DNA from: JBJFGR01 sp051892875
Lineage (GTDB): Bacteria > Pseudomonadota > Gammaproteobacteria > Enterobacterales > Succinivibrionaceae
DNA: 5,384 nucleotides
Assembly: GCA_051892875.1 (NCBI GenBank)
Contig: JBJFGR010000151.1
Span: 1 to 5,384 of the forward strand
Direction: 5' to 3'
Numbering within the stretch: position 1 is the stretch's first letter; every line of letters starts with the position of its first letter. The notes below the pieces were generated by a model, which saw only the letters and a list, made by a program, of their open reading frames with translations, made no database searches and was not told the DNA's origin. Below, in pieces: positions 1 through 5,384 of the stretch. The translations under genes and the position numbers were made by a program.

Positions 1-1
1 A

Positions 2-79
2 ATGCGTTCAAGGTTGTATCGTCTTGTTCCTCCAGGAGAAATACTGTCTGGTTTTTACCCACATAAGTTAGGTTATTAA
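2..79 (+). CDS. 3' end of an unidentified upstream gene (partial, tentative)
   Basis: A reading frame enters from the left edge and ends at TAA (77-79), giving about 25 residues that finish ...GFYPHKLGY. I do not recognise the protein. The stretch is richer in G and C (about 38%) than the leader after it, which suggests coding sequence ending near 79. All three forward frames are open from the edge until 64-79, so the choice of frame is weak; this one runs longest and its codons look natural. One reverse frame is also open across 1-80, but it has no ATG start or ribosome site. No GC-rich hairpin followed by a T-run lies after the stop, so read-through into sapA is possible. Confidence 0.35.
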   Translation: MRSRLYRLVPPGEILSGFYPHKLGY

Positions 80-90
80 GACAATTTTAT

Positions 91-104
91 ATGATTCATA
101 TCAA
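91..104. promoter_or_regulatory. FNR/CRP-family-like operator (possible)
   Basis: The 14 bases ATGAT-TCAT-ATCAA match the FNR consensus TTGAT-N4-ATCAA at 9 of 10 defined positions. They also contain the CRP core TGA-N6-TCA, although the full CRP consensus fits less well. Overlapping it is a perfect odd palindrome, ATATGA-T-TCATAT (89-101). The centre lies about 118 bases before the start predicted from TATAAT at 205-210, which is far for classical activation. It would suit a weaker start near 137-140. The regulatory role is inferred from the motif only. Confidence 0.25.
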
Positions 105-180
105 TTTAGTATATTTTTTATATTTTATTAGACATAGATCAAACAAAATTTTATTATTTATTTTTAATACGCTCTTTTTT

Positions 181-210
181 TTAGATATTAAATAATAATT
201 ACTATATAAT
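181..210 (+). promoter_or_regulatory. Putative sigma-70 promoter of sapA
   Basis: TATAAT at 205-210 matches the -10 consensus exactly. The best upstream partner is TTAGAT at 181-186, 18 bases away, which is a poor match to TTGACA. No TGn extended -10 precedes the hexamer. Transcription would start near 216-218 and leave an untranslated leader of about 60 bases. In sequence this AT-rich such hexamers arise by chance, so only the position directly before the operon adds weight. Confidence 0.4.
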
Positions 211-275
211 GAAGTTACTTATTAAATATTCTGAACAAAATTGAGACTTTATAAAGTTCAATAAAAAGAATTACC

Positions 276-2372
276 ATGAGATATATATTTACAAATTTTA
301 TTCTTTATGCACTAGTATTGCTTTGCCTAACAAATAATTCCGTTTATGCCAATAGCAATAACCGAGGAATTATATTTTGTTCTGACAGTAAGATTCCAAA
401 TACTAATCCCCAGCGATTTAATATATCATCAATGGCATCCTCTTTATCTTATGCCATATATGATCGTCTTCAAGAACTAAATACAATTAATAAAAAAATA
501 ACTGATGCAGTCGGTTCCTTGGAATATATAAATGATAATGGAAAAACATATGTTTTTAGAATAAACAAAGGGTATCGTTTTCATAGTAATGAATTCTTCC
601 ACCCTACAAGAGAATTAAATGCTCATGATGTAGCTTTTAGTTTTGATAGAATGATAAACCCTAAAAATCCATTTTATAACCCTAAAGAGTATTTCCCATA
701 TTTTGCTGATTCTGAAATCAATACTTTATTATATAGTGTAAAAGCTCTCAGTGATGAATTAGTAGAATTCAAACTAAAAAAAAGTTCTGCCTTATTAATT
801 CCGTTTTTGGCTACTGATAACTCAGTTATTTTAAGCAAAGAATATGCTGATAAAATTTTAAGCGACCATTTACCGATTGAAACTCTAGACTATTTTGCTA
901 TTGGAACAGGTCCTTATAGACAACAAAAGTTTATAAGAGAACGTTTTGTTAGAATGTACCCTTTTAAAAATTATCACGGAAAAGAACAAAAAATTAAACC
1001 TCTTGTTTTTACTAATTCACCCCACTTAAATAAACGTCTTTTTCAGATGTATACTAATGAATGTAATATTATAAGCAACCCAACGGCTAGTCAACTTGCT
1101 TTTCTACATCGTCATTCTAAGCATTTTAATATATTAGAAAAAAGTTCTATATTAGGTACATTTTTAATATTTAATACAAAACAACAATTGTTTGATACTC
1201 GAGAAGAAAGAAATGCTATTAATTCATTAATAAAACAAAAAAAGTTAAACGAAACAGTTTATTTTGGTCAAGGTTACTATATTTCAGACTTAATTAATAA
1301 TTTTCAAGTTACTCTAACACTTCATGACTTAGATTATCATAATATTGGTAGTAACATTAATCTTAACTCACAACCTTTTACTACTCCTGAAATATTAAAT
1401 ACTACAAAATATAATTTTAAAAAATCACATACTACACAAGAACAAAACAATAAATATTATCTATCAATAGATAATGTAAAAATTAATGAACATTCAGATC
1501 ATAATCATAATAATGATAATTTTTCTAATGAAAGCAACTTCAATGAGCCTTATTTTTCTAAAAATGATTATCATAAAAATCCTGATTTCAAAATCACCTA
1601 TAATGATTTAAAAAGCAACAATCAAAGCTTTAATATAAATGATTATATTTTTAAATCAAATATTATCGATAAATATGACAATAATAAATTCAAAGAACCC
1701 CCAGGAGAAAATAATTATAAATACAATTACTTTAATGATTTATCAAATCCAAATAGGGATAATCAAGATCACTACAATTTAGCAAAGAAGATTGTTATTT
1801 CTAAAGAGGAAATTAAAAAAATTTTAAATAATTTTAAGAATAAAACCATTGAAATAGCGATCTTTGATCGAAATACAATTGTTGCAAATACTCATTTAAA
1901 AATAGCTCAATTTTTAAAATCATCTTTTGAAAAAGAAGGAATTACTGTAAAAATAAAAAACTATAATTCTCATGATTTTAATCGTTTAGAAAAAGGTAAT
2001 TTTGATATTGCTTTGATTACTATATACTCTGATTATTCAAATATTCTAGAACCATTAATTACTTGTAATACAGATTATAATAGACTTGGTTATACCCCAA
2101 AAAACACTCAGATAAACTATTCTCAAAATTTTTCAGGATGGTGTAATGAAAATATTGATAAGTATTATAGAGATTTATCTTTGATAACAGACTACAATTC
2201 TCGTAAAACTATAAAATACAATATAAACACTTTATTACATAACGAACTACCTATTATTCCTTTAATTTACACCATCAATAAATTTATCTCACAAAAAAAT
2301 ATTGTGAACCTAAAACAGACTCCTTATGGCGGTTTGTCATTTATAGATACAACTATAGAAGGAGATCTTTAA
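276..2372 (+). CDS. sapA: SapA, periplasmic solute-binding protein with a large Asn-rich insertion
   Basis: This is the periplasmic binding subunit of the Sap ABC importer (SBP_bac_5, the dipeptide/oligopeptide-binding family). It should capture the substrate and present it to SapB/SapC. Residues 1-25 form a signal peptide with a hydrophobic core and a V-Y-A cleavage site after A25; C17 lacks a lipobox. Family landmarks are IIFCSDS (C35), NAHDVAFSFDRM (115-126), AIGTGPY (208-214), NECNI (C263), NPTASQL (268-274), the pair C597/C623 near FSGWC, and NELPIIPL (656-663). The four cysteines correspond to those of E. coli SapA and probably form two disulfides. At 698 residues it is about 150 longer than E. 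coli SapA (about 547). The excess lies at residues 345-498, described separately. The ATG at 276 gives a normal signal peptide, although its ribosome site is weak. The stop directly abuts the sapB start. The ligand cannot be read from the sequence; antimicrobial peptides and haem are reported for relatives. Confidence 0.93.
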   Translation: MRYIFTNFILYALVLLCLTNNSVYANSNNRGIIFCSDSKIPNTNPQRFNISSMASSLSYAIYDRLQELNTINKKITDAVGSLEYINDNGKTYVFRINKGYRFHSNEFFHPTRELNAHDVAFSFDRMINPKNPFYNPKEYFPYFADSEINTLLYSVKALSDELVEFKLKKSSALLIPFLATDNSVILSKEYADKILSDHLPIETLDYFAIGTGPYRQQKFIRERFVRMYPFKNYHGKEQKIKPLVFTNSPHLNKRLFQMYTNECNIISNPTASQLAFLHRHSKHFNILEKSSILGTFLIFNTKQQLFDTREERNAINSLIKQKKLNETVYFGQGYYISDLINNFQVTLTLHDLDYHNIGSNINLNSQPFTTPEILNTTKYNFKKSHTTQEQNNKYYLSIDNVKINEHSDHNHNNDNFSNESNFNEPYFSKNDYHKNPDFKITYNDLKSNNQSFNINDYIFKSNIIDKYDNNKFKEPPGENNYKYNYFNDLSNPNRDNQDHYNLAKKIVISKEEIKKILNNFKNKTIEIAIFDRNTIVANTHLKIAQFLKSSFEKEGITVKIKNYNSHDFNRLEKGNFDIALITIYSDYSNILEPLITCNTDYNRLGYTPKNTQINYSQNFSGWCNENIDKYYRDLSLITDYNSRKTIKYNINTLLHNELPIIPLIYTINKFISQKNIVNLKQTPYGGLSFIDTTIEGDL
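1308..1769 (+). other. Asn-rich low-complexity insertion within SapA
   Basis: Residues 345-498 (edges uncertain by about 10) have no counterpart in E. coli SapA, where only a short stretch links the region matching VYFGQG (328-333) to the lobe resuming near YNLAKK (500-505). In residues 351-500 I count 34 Asn in 150 and no Ala, Cys, Met or Trp, with many Asp, Lys, Ser and Tyr. The pattern suggests a disordered, polar surface loop. Coding is intact through sequence so AT-rich that stops would appear often by chance, so the frame is being kept. No clear long tandem repeat is visible, only short runs such as HNHNNDN (409-415). Confidence 0.8.
2357..2364 (+). promoter_or_regulatory. Ribosome binding site of sapB inside the end of sapA
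   Basis: AGAAGGAG lies 8 bases before the sapB ATG and overlaps the last codons of sapA. It is the strongest Shine-Dalgarno sequence in the window. It fixes the sapB start at 2373, with no intergenic base between the genes (TAA-ATG). Confidence 0.85.
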
Positions 2373-3317
2373 ATGTTAAATTATCTACTACGAAGAACTT
2401 TTTTATTCATATGTACCATGTTTATATTAACAATTTTAGTATTTTGGATACATATGCGTTTAACAGATATAGTAATTCCAAAGATTATTCCTGAATATTT
2501 AAATTATACACAAAAGTTACTTCATGGAAATTTTGGTATAAGTTCCGAAACAAGACTTCCTGTTATTAATGAAATGCAACAGTTCTTTCCACCTACCTTA
2601 GAACTTGTTTTTACATCTTTTATTATTTCTTTTATTCTAGGAATATGGTTAGGAATATATAGTGGCCTTAATCATCATAGCATATGTGATAAATGTATCC
2701 ACTTGTACTGTCAAATAACTAAAGCTATACCATGTTTTTGGTTAGGACAAATCTTAATTGTTATTCTTTCCATTAAATACAATTTATTTCCTTCAATGAG
2801 TAATATCAGTCTCACGACTAATGTACCAACGATAACAAATATATTGATCATTGATGCCTTTTTAACAAATAACAATGATATTATTGCGGATATGTTCAAA
2901 CACCTATTCTTGCCACTTGTAACCTTATCAATAATACCTTGTGCTGAATTTACTAGTATAGCTCGATCAAAAACTATTGAATTAGCAAGAAGTAATTTTG
3001 TAAAAACTGTTCAGTGTTATGGAAAATCTTCTTTTTCGATTGCAATAAATCATATTTTGCGTAATCTATTGCCAGATGTATTACCACATGTTAGTATAAT
3101 ACTATGTAATATATTTTCAACGTGCATTTTAATAGAAGTTGTTTTTGATTGGCCAGGAATAGGCTTGTGGCTGACTCAAAGTATCTCTGCTGATGATGTA
3201 ACAGTTATCGAAGTAGCTACCTTCACGCTTGCTACAGGACTGTTGGTATTAAACTATATTTTAGAAGTTTTTAGTGCTTTATTTTTTCATAATTCAAATG
3301 AACAATATAGCAAATAA
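2373..3317 (+). CDS. sapB: SapB, ABC transporter permease
   Basis: This is an inner-membrane permease of the binding-protein-dependent DppB/OppB type, one half of the SapBC channel. At 314 residues it is close to E. coli SapB (321). LLRRTFLF opens the first membrane helix (about 9-28). Further helices lie near 77-99, 111-135, 177-197, 236-258 and 279-303, giving six in all. Landmarks shared with SapB are NFGISS (53-58), FPPTLEL (72-78), LIIDAFL (158-164), LPLVTLS (180-186) and FDWPGIGLWL (258-267). The EAA loop that docks on the ATPase runs about 208-234. It keeps G217 and the closing LLP, but has TVQCYG where E. coli has AAATRG. The protein has nine cysteines, more than E. coli SapB as I remember it, including C105-x2-C108 in a predicted cytoplasmic loop. 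TAA is followed at once by an in-frame TAG. sapC starts 11 bases later. Confidence 0.93.
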   Translation: MLNYLLRRTFLFICTMFILTILVFWIHMRLTDIVIPKIIPEYLNYTQKLLHGNFGISSETRLPVINEMQQFFPPTLELVFTSFIISFILGIWLGIYSGLNHHSICDKCIHLYCQITKAIPCFWLGQILIVILSIKYNLFPSMSNISLTTNVPTITNILIIDAFLTNNNDIIADMFKHLFLPLVTLSIIPCAEFTSIARSKTIELARSNFVKTVQCYGKSSFSIAINHILRNLLPDVLPHVSIILCNIFSTCILIEVVFDWPGIGLWLTQSISADDVTVIEVATFTLATGLLVLNYILEVFSALFFHNSNEQYSK

Positions 3318-3328
3318 TAGAGAAAATC

Positions 3329-4231
3329 ATGAACAAACATTCATCATTAAGAACAACAAAATATTCCAACAAAAAATTATTTTGGAGAATATATAAACAA
3401 AATAAACTAGACGTATTTGGCTTATATTTATTAATTTTTCTAATAGCTCTTGTTTTTATTTTGCCATATGGAATAAATTGTGATCCCTACACTCAAAACT
3501 CTGAAATACGCCTACTCCCTCCATCATGGATAGAAGGAGGTGAATTAAGGCATTTTTTAGGAACCGATGAATTTGGACGAGATTTCTTATCCAGACTGCT
3601 GTTTGGATCCCAAAATACTATATTAACATCTTTTATAGCCACAATAAGTGCTACATTTATTGGTACTTTTTTAGGTATATTCAGTGGAATTTCATCATCA
3701 TCTACTAGAAAAAACATCTTTCATCATTTATTTGATATTATTCTCTCAATCCCTTCAATTTTAATAGCATTAATAACTGTCGCTATTTTAGGACCATCCT
3801 TAAGAAACGTAGGACTTGCTATAGGTATATCACTTCTACCACGATTTGTTCATACTACATATATAGCAGTGAAAGGTGAATTAAAAAAAGAATATATATT
3901 TTCAGCCCTTTACGATGGTTCATCCCACTGGCAATTGCTGAGGCTAACTATCTTACCGAATATATCTCATATTATATCCTCAAACTTTTTTTCGGCACTT
4001 TCTATTGCAATATTAGATATAAGTGCAGTGGGCTTTCTCGGATTTGGAGCTCAACCACCAATTCCAGAAATTGGAAATATCATTTCCTCTTGTGTTGAAC
4101 TAATAAATGTCGATAGTAGCCAAATTATTTTATCAGGTTCTCTAATTATGCTATTTATTATTTCTCTAAACCTTGTGTCTCACGGTTGTAACCGTGTTTT
4201 AGAAGCTGGAGTAAAACATGTCTCTGCTTGA
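3329..4231 (+). CDS. sapC: SapC, ABC transporter permease
   Basis: This is the second inner-membrane permease of the Sap importer (DppC/OppC type), pairing with SapB. Its 300 residues match E. coli SapC (about 296). After a cytoplasmic tail comes helix 1 (about 29-47), then the family signatures LLPPSW (62-67) and HFLGTDEFGRD (75-85). More helices follow near 97-119, 135-155, 159-180, 219-240 and 267-286. The EAA loop (about 188-212) reads KKEYIFSALYDGSSH onward and keeps the D-G pair (196-197) and the LPN ending (209-211), so it looks better conserved than that of SapB. ILDISAVGFLGFGAQ (228-242) is another SapC hallmark. The start has only a weak purine stretch (AGAGAAAA, 3319-3326) three bases before ATG, so translation probably depends on ribosomes finishing sapB. 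The last 14 bases overlap sapD. Confidence 0.93.
   Translation: MNKHSSLRTTKYSNKKLFWRIYKQNKLDVFGLYLLIFLIALVFILPYGINCDPYTQNSEIRLLPPSWIEGGELRHFLGTDEFGRDFLSRLLFGSQNTILTSFIATISATFIGTFLGIFSGISSSSTRKNIFHHLFDIILSIPSILIALITVAILGPSLRNVGLAIGISLLPRFVHTTYIAVKGELKKEYIFSALYDGSSHWQLLRLTILPNISHIISSNFFSALSIAILDISAVGFLGFGAQPPIPEIGNIISSCVELINVDSSQIILSGSLIMLFIISLNLVSHGCNRVLEAGVKHVSA
4208..4211 (+). promoter_or_regulatory. Ribosome binding site of sapD inside sapC
   Basis: GGAG sits 6 bases before the ATG at 4218, within the last codons of sapC. It supports the overlapping start; the resulting N-terminus (MSLLDIRNLS) aligns with E. coli SapD from its first residue. Confidence 0.75.
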
Positions 4232-5213
4232 TATAAGAAATTTATCTATTAAAATAAAAACAGGTCACGGAGAAATAACGATTTGTGATAATTTAGATAT
4301 ATTAATAAATGAAGGAATTATTTATGGATTAGTAGGCAGCTCTGGCGCTGGTAAAAGTTTAATAGCAAAAGCCATTATAGGAATGTTCGGAAACAACACC
4401 ATCGTAACGTCTGATAAATTTTCATTTTTAGACAATGACTTAACCAATATGCCTATTAAAAAACGTAGGAAATTTCTATCAAATTACGTATCTATAATAT
4501 CTGAACATGCAAAAGAAAATTTAGATCCCAATAAAACTATTGGTTCTCAGATGAGAGAAGCTATACCTAATAACGTGTTTAATGAAGCGTGGTACAAATG
4601 GCCTTTTTGGAAATATAGATTTGTAAATATGCTCTTACATAAAGTCGGAATAAAAGATACTCGAAGACTTATGCATTCTTATCCAAACGAATTATCTGAA
4701 ATACTTTGTCAAAAAGTTGCAATAGCTATTGCATTAGGACGAAAACCAAAATTACTTATCGCAGATAACCCTGTATCTACCATGACAAGTAATTCCCAAA
4801 TACAAATTCTTCGTTTCATTGACAGTTTTAATAAAAACAACCATGGTGCTGTATTATATGTAGCTAATGATTTTTACCCTGTAGCAAATCTTATGGACAA
4901 GATTATGATGTTATATTGTGGAAGAATAGTTGAATACGGCTCTACTGAAGATATTATAAATCATCCCCATCACCCTTTTACTCAATCAATGCTGGATGCC
5001 ATACCATCTCTTAACAAAAAAATTAAATTTAGAGAACCTTTAAAAGTTTTAAAAGGAGAACCTCCTGTTTTTGGAAATCTCCCCATTGGTTGCCGATTAG
5101 GTTTGCGTTGCCCTTATGCAGATAGAGAATGTAATATTGAGCCTAAAGTAACTAGAACTAAAAAAGGATTTTATTGTTGTCACTTCCCATTAAATAAGGA
5201 TAATAATGACTAA
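4218..5213 (+). CDS. sapD: SapD, ABC transporter ATP-binding protein with degenerate catalytic motifs
   Basis: This is one of two cytoplasmic ATPases expected to power SapBC, of the OppD/DppD type. Its 331 residues match E. coli SapD (330). Walker A is GSSGAGKS (40-47, K46) and Walker B is LLIAD (179-183, D183); both are sound. Four other motifs are not. The Q-loop reads VSIISEHA, with E96 where Gln belongs. The signature is LSEIL (159-163) instead of LSGGQ (E. coli has LTEGE). N184 replaces the catalytic Glu after D183, and N217 replaces the switch His (VANDF against ISHDL). The D-loop is also altered (STMT). The oligopeptide-type C-terminal domain (about 245-331) is preserved, with GCRLGLRCPYADREC (291-305) and YCCHFP (319-324). 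C292, C298, C305 and C321 match the cysteines that hold an iron-sulfur cluster in DppD-like proteins. I infer ATP binding with little or no hydrolysis. E. coli SapD also supports Trk potassium uptake, reportedly through ATP binding. Confidence 0.92.
   Translation: MSLLDIRNLSIKIKTGHGEITICDNLDILINEGIIYGLVGSSGAGKSLIAKAIIGMFGNNTIVTSDKFSFLDNDLTNMPIKKRRKFLSNYVSIISEHAKENLDPNKTIGSQMREAIPNNVFNEAWYKWPFWKYRFVNMLLHKVGIKDTRRLMHSYPNELSEILCQKVAIAIALGRKPKLLIADNPVSTMTSNSQIQILRFIDSFNKNNHGAVLYVANDFYPVANLMDKIMMLYCGRIVEYGSTEDIINHPHHPFTQSMLDAIPSLNKKIKFREPLKVLKGEPPVFGNLPIGCRLGLRCPYADRECNIEPKVTRTKKGFYCCHFPLNKDNND
5196..5200 (+). promoter_or_regulatory. Ribosome binding site that decides the sapF start
   Basis: AAGGA ends 5 bases before the ATG at 5206, inside the end of sapD. 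The next in-frame ATG (5239) has no purine-rich element upstream. The first ATG is therefore chosen, although it adds 11 residues before the conserved part. Confidence 0.7.
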
Positions 5214-5384
5214 TACATTCATACAATCTCAATTAGATATGCCTTTTTTACAAGTAAAACATTTGTGTTCAGAGTACTATACTCGCAAGTACTTTTTTTT
5301 TAAAAAAAAGGAAACAGCATTGAACAATATAAACTTTGATTTATATAAAGGTGAAATTCTTGCTATCACAGGTGAAGCAGCATC
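5206..5384 (+). CDS. sapF: SapF, ABC transporter ATP-binding protein (5' part only)
   Basis: This is the N-terminus of the second Sap ATPase, cut by the window edge after 59 codons and two bases. It overlaps the sapD end by 8 bases in another frame. FLQVKHL (14-20) and ALNNINFDLYKGEILAITGE (38-57) align with the strand before Walker A in E. coli SapF (E-V-R-N-L and LREGQTLAIIGE). The P-loop begins G-E-A-A-S where E. coli has G-E-N-G-S, so the second glycine appears to be alanine. The minimal rule GxxxxGK could still be met beyond the edge. Codons 30-35 are FFFKKK, encoded by T9 followed by A8. The frame matches SapF on both sides of that tract, so the gene is not broken there. Operon position and partner logic support the call. 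The rest of its catalytic motifs cannot be seen. Confidence 0.85.
   Translation, partial: MTNTFIQSQLDMPFLQVKHLCSEYYTRKYFFFKKKETALNNINFDLYKGEILAITGEAA
5293..5309 (+). repeat. T9A8 homopolymer tract in sapF
   Basis: Nine T followed by eight A encode F-F-F and the following lysines in frame. Such runs are prone to replication or transcription slippage. The end of the tract includes A-AAA-AAG (5304-5310) set in the reading frame as in the dnaX frameshift site. Without a visible stimulatory stem or upstream Shine-Dalgarno element this may be only a product of base composition. Confidence 0.85.

Larger units (their letters stand above)
80..275 (+). promoter_or_regulatory. AT-rich intergenic leader of the sap operon
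   Basis: These 196 bases between the upstream stop and sapA carry no credible gene and are almost entirely A and T. Inside are an FNR/CRP-like dyad (91-104), a weaker related site (129-142), a T8 run (175-182) with no GC stem before it, a perfect TATAAT (205-210) and a 12-bp palindrome (246-257). The ribosome site before sapA is weak: an A-rich stretch at 263-270 containing AAAGAA. No riboswitch or rho-independent terminator could be recognised. Confidence 0.6.

Noticed and set aside
1..80. Open minus-strand frame (reading ...NNLTYVGKNQ...) at the left edge
   Set aside because: It has no ATG start or Shine-Dalgarno sequence and could begin only at a GTG, so a divergent gene is not supported.
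175..182. T8 run as a rho-independent terminator of the upstream gene
   Set aside because: Nothing GC-containing before it folds into a convincing stem; the preceding bases are only A/T.
1505..1520. Fur-box-like hexamers (ATGATAAT) in the SapA insert
   Set aside because: They sit mid-gene in AT-rich Asn/Asp codons (AAT, GAT) and are explained by codon content.
31..1711. Shared CCAGGAGAAA at about 34 and about 1701
   Set aside because: It is a short match between a gene tail and the SapA insert with no extension on either side; probably coincidence.
1308..1769. Mobile element or intein within sapA
   Set aside because: There are no inverted or direct repeats at the edges, no intein splicing motifs and no enzyme domain, only low-complexity polar sequence.
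2711..2899. 62-codon open frame on the minus strand inside sapB
   Set aside because: It lies opposite a well-conserved permease, has no ribosome site or recognisable product, and is best explained as a shadow of coding sequence.
3315..3320. TAA-TAG double stop after sapB as a sign of a disrupted gene
   Set aside because: SapB is full length relative to the family; tandem stops are ordinary and AT-rich sequence produces them easily.
3493..3717. 74-codon open frame on the minus strand inside sapC
   Set aside because: It is antisense to the conserved LGTDEFGRD region of SapC and resembles no known protein.

Overview
This AT-rich window (GC roughly 25-30% by eye) holds most of one operon, sapABCDF, a dipeptide/oligopeptide-type ABC importer. 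All genes are on the + strand. Recognition rests on comparing the translations with remembered E. coli Sap proteins. Gene order, protein lengths, the SapA cysteine pattern and the SapD C-terminal cysteine cluster all fit. Sap operons of this order are typical of gammaproteobacteria (Enterobacterales, Pasteurellales and relatives). The low GC and the lineage-specific sequence erosion suggest a host-associated, possibly insect-associated, member. Nothing in the window fixes the genus.

Layout: positions 1-79 look like the 3' end of an unidentified gene. Positions 80-275 are a non-coding AT-rich leader with a perfect TATAAT, an FNR/CRP-like dyad and a short palindrome close to the sapA start. Then come sapA (276-2372, periplasmic binding protein), sapB (2373-3317) and sapC (3329-4231), the two permeases, sapD (4218-5213, ATPase) and the first 59 codons of sapF (5206 to the window edge, second ATPase). 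The genes abut, overlap or lie 11 nt apart, so they are almost certainly one transcript with coupled translation.

In the known family, SapA delivers a ligand to a SapBC channel powered by a SapD/SapF ATPase heterodimer. Family members have been linked to antimicrobial-peptide resistance and haem uptake (Haemophilus), putrescine export (E. coli SapBCDF), and ATP-dependent support of Trk potassium uptake by SapD (E. coli trkE).

Two features are unusual. SapA carries an extra, strongly Asn-rich block of about 150 residues that contains no Ala, Cys, Met or Trp. SapD keeps its Walker A lysine and Walker B aspartate but has lost the Q-loop Gln, the catalytic Glu, the switch His and the signature glycines. 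It therefore looks like an ATP-binding but hydrolysis-deficient subunit. I saw no mobile element, CRISPR array, tRNA or rRNA, and no convincing wholly new system; the novelty is in the divergence of a known one.
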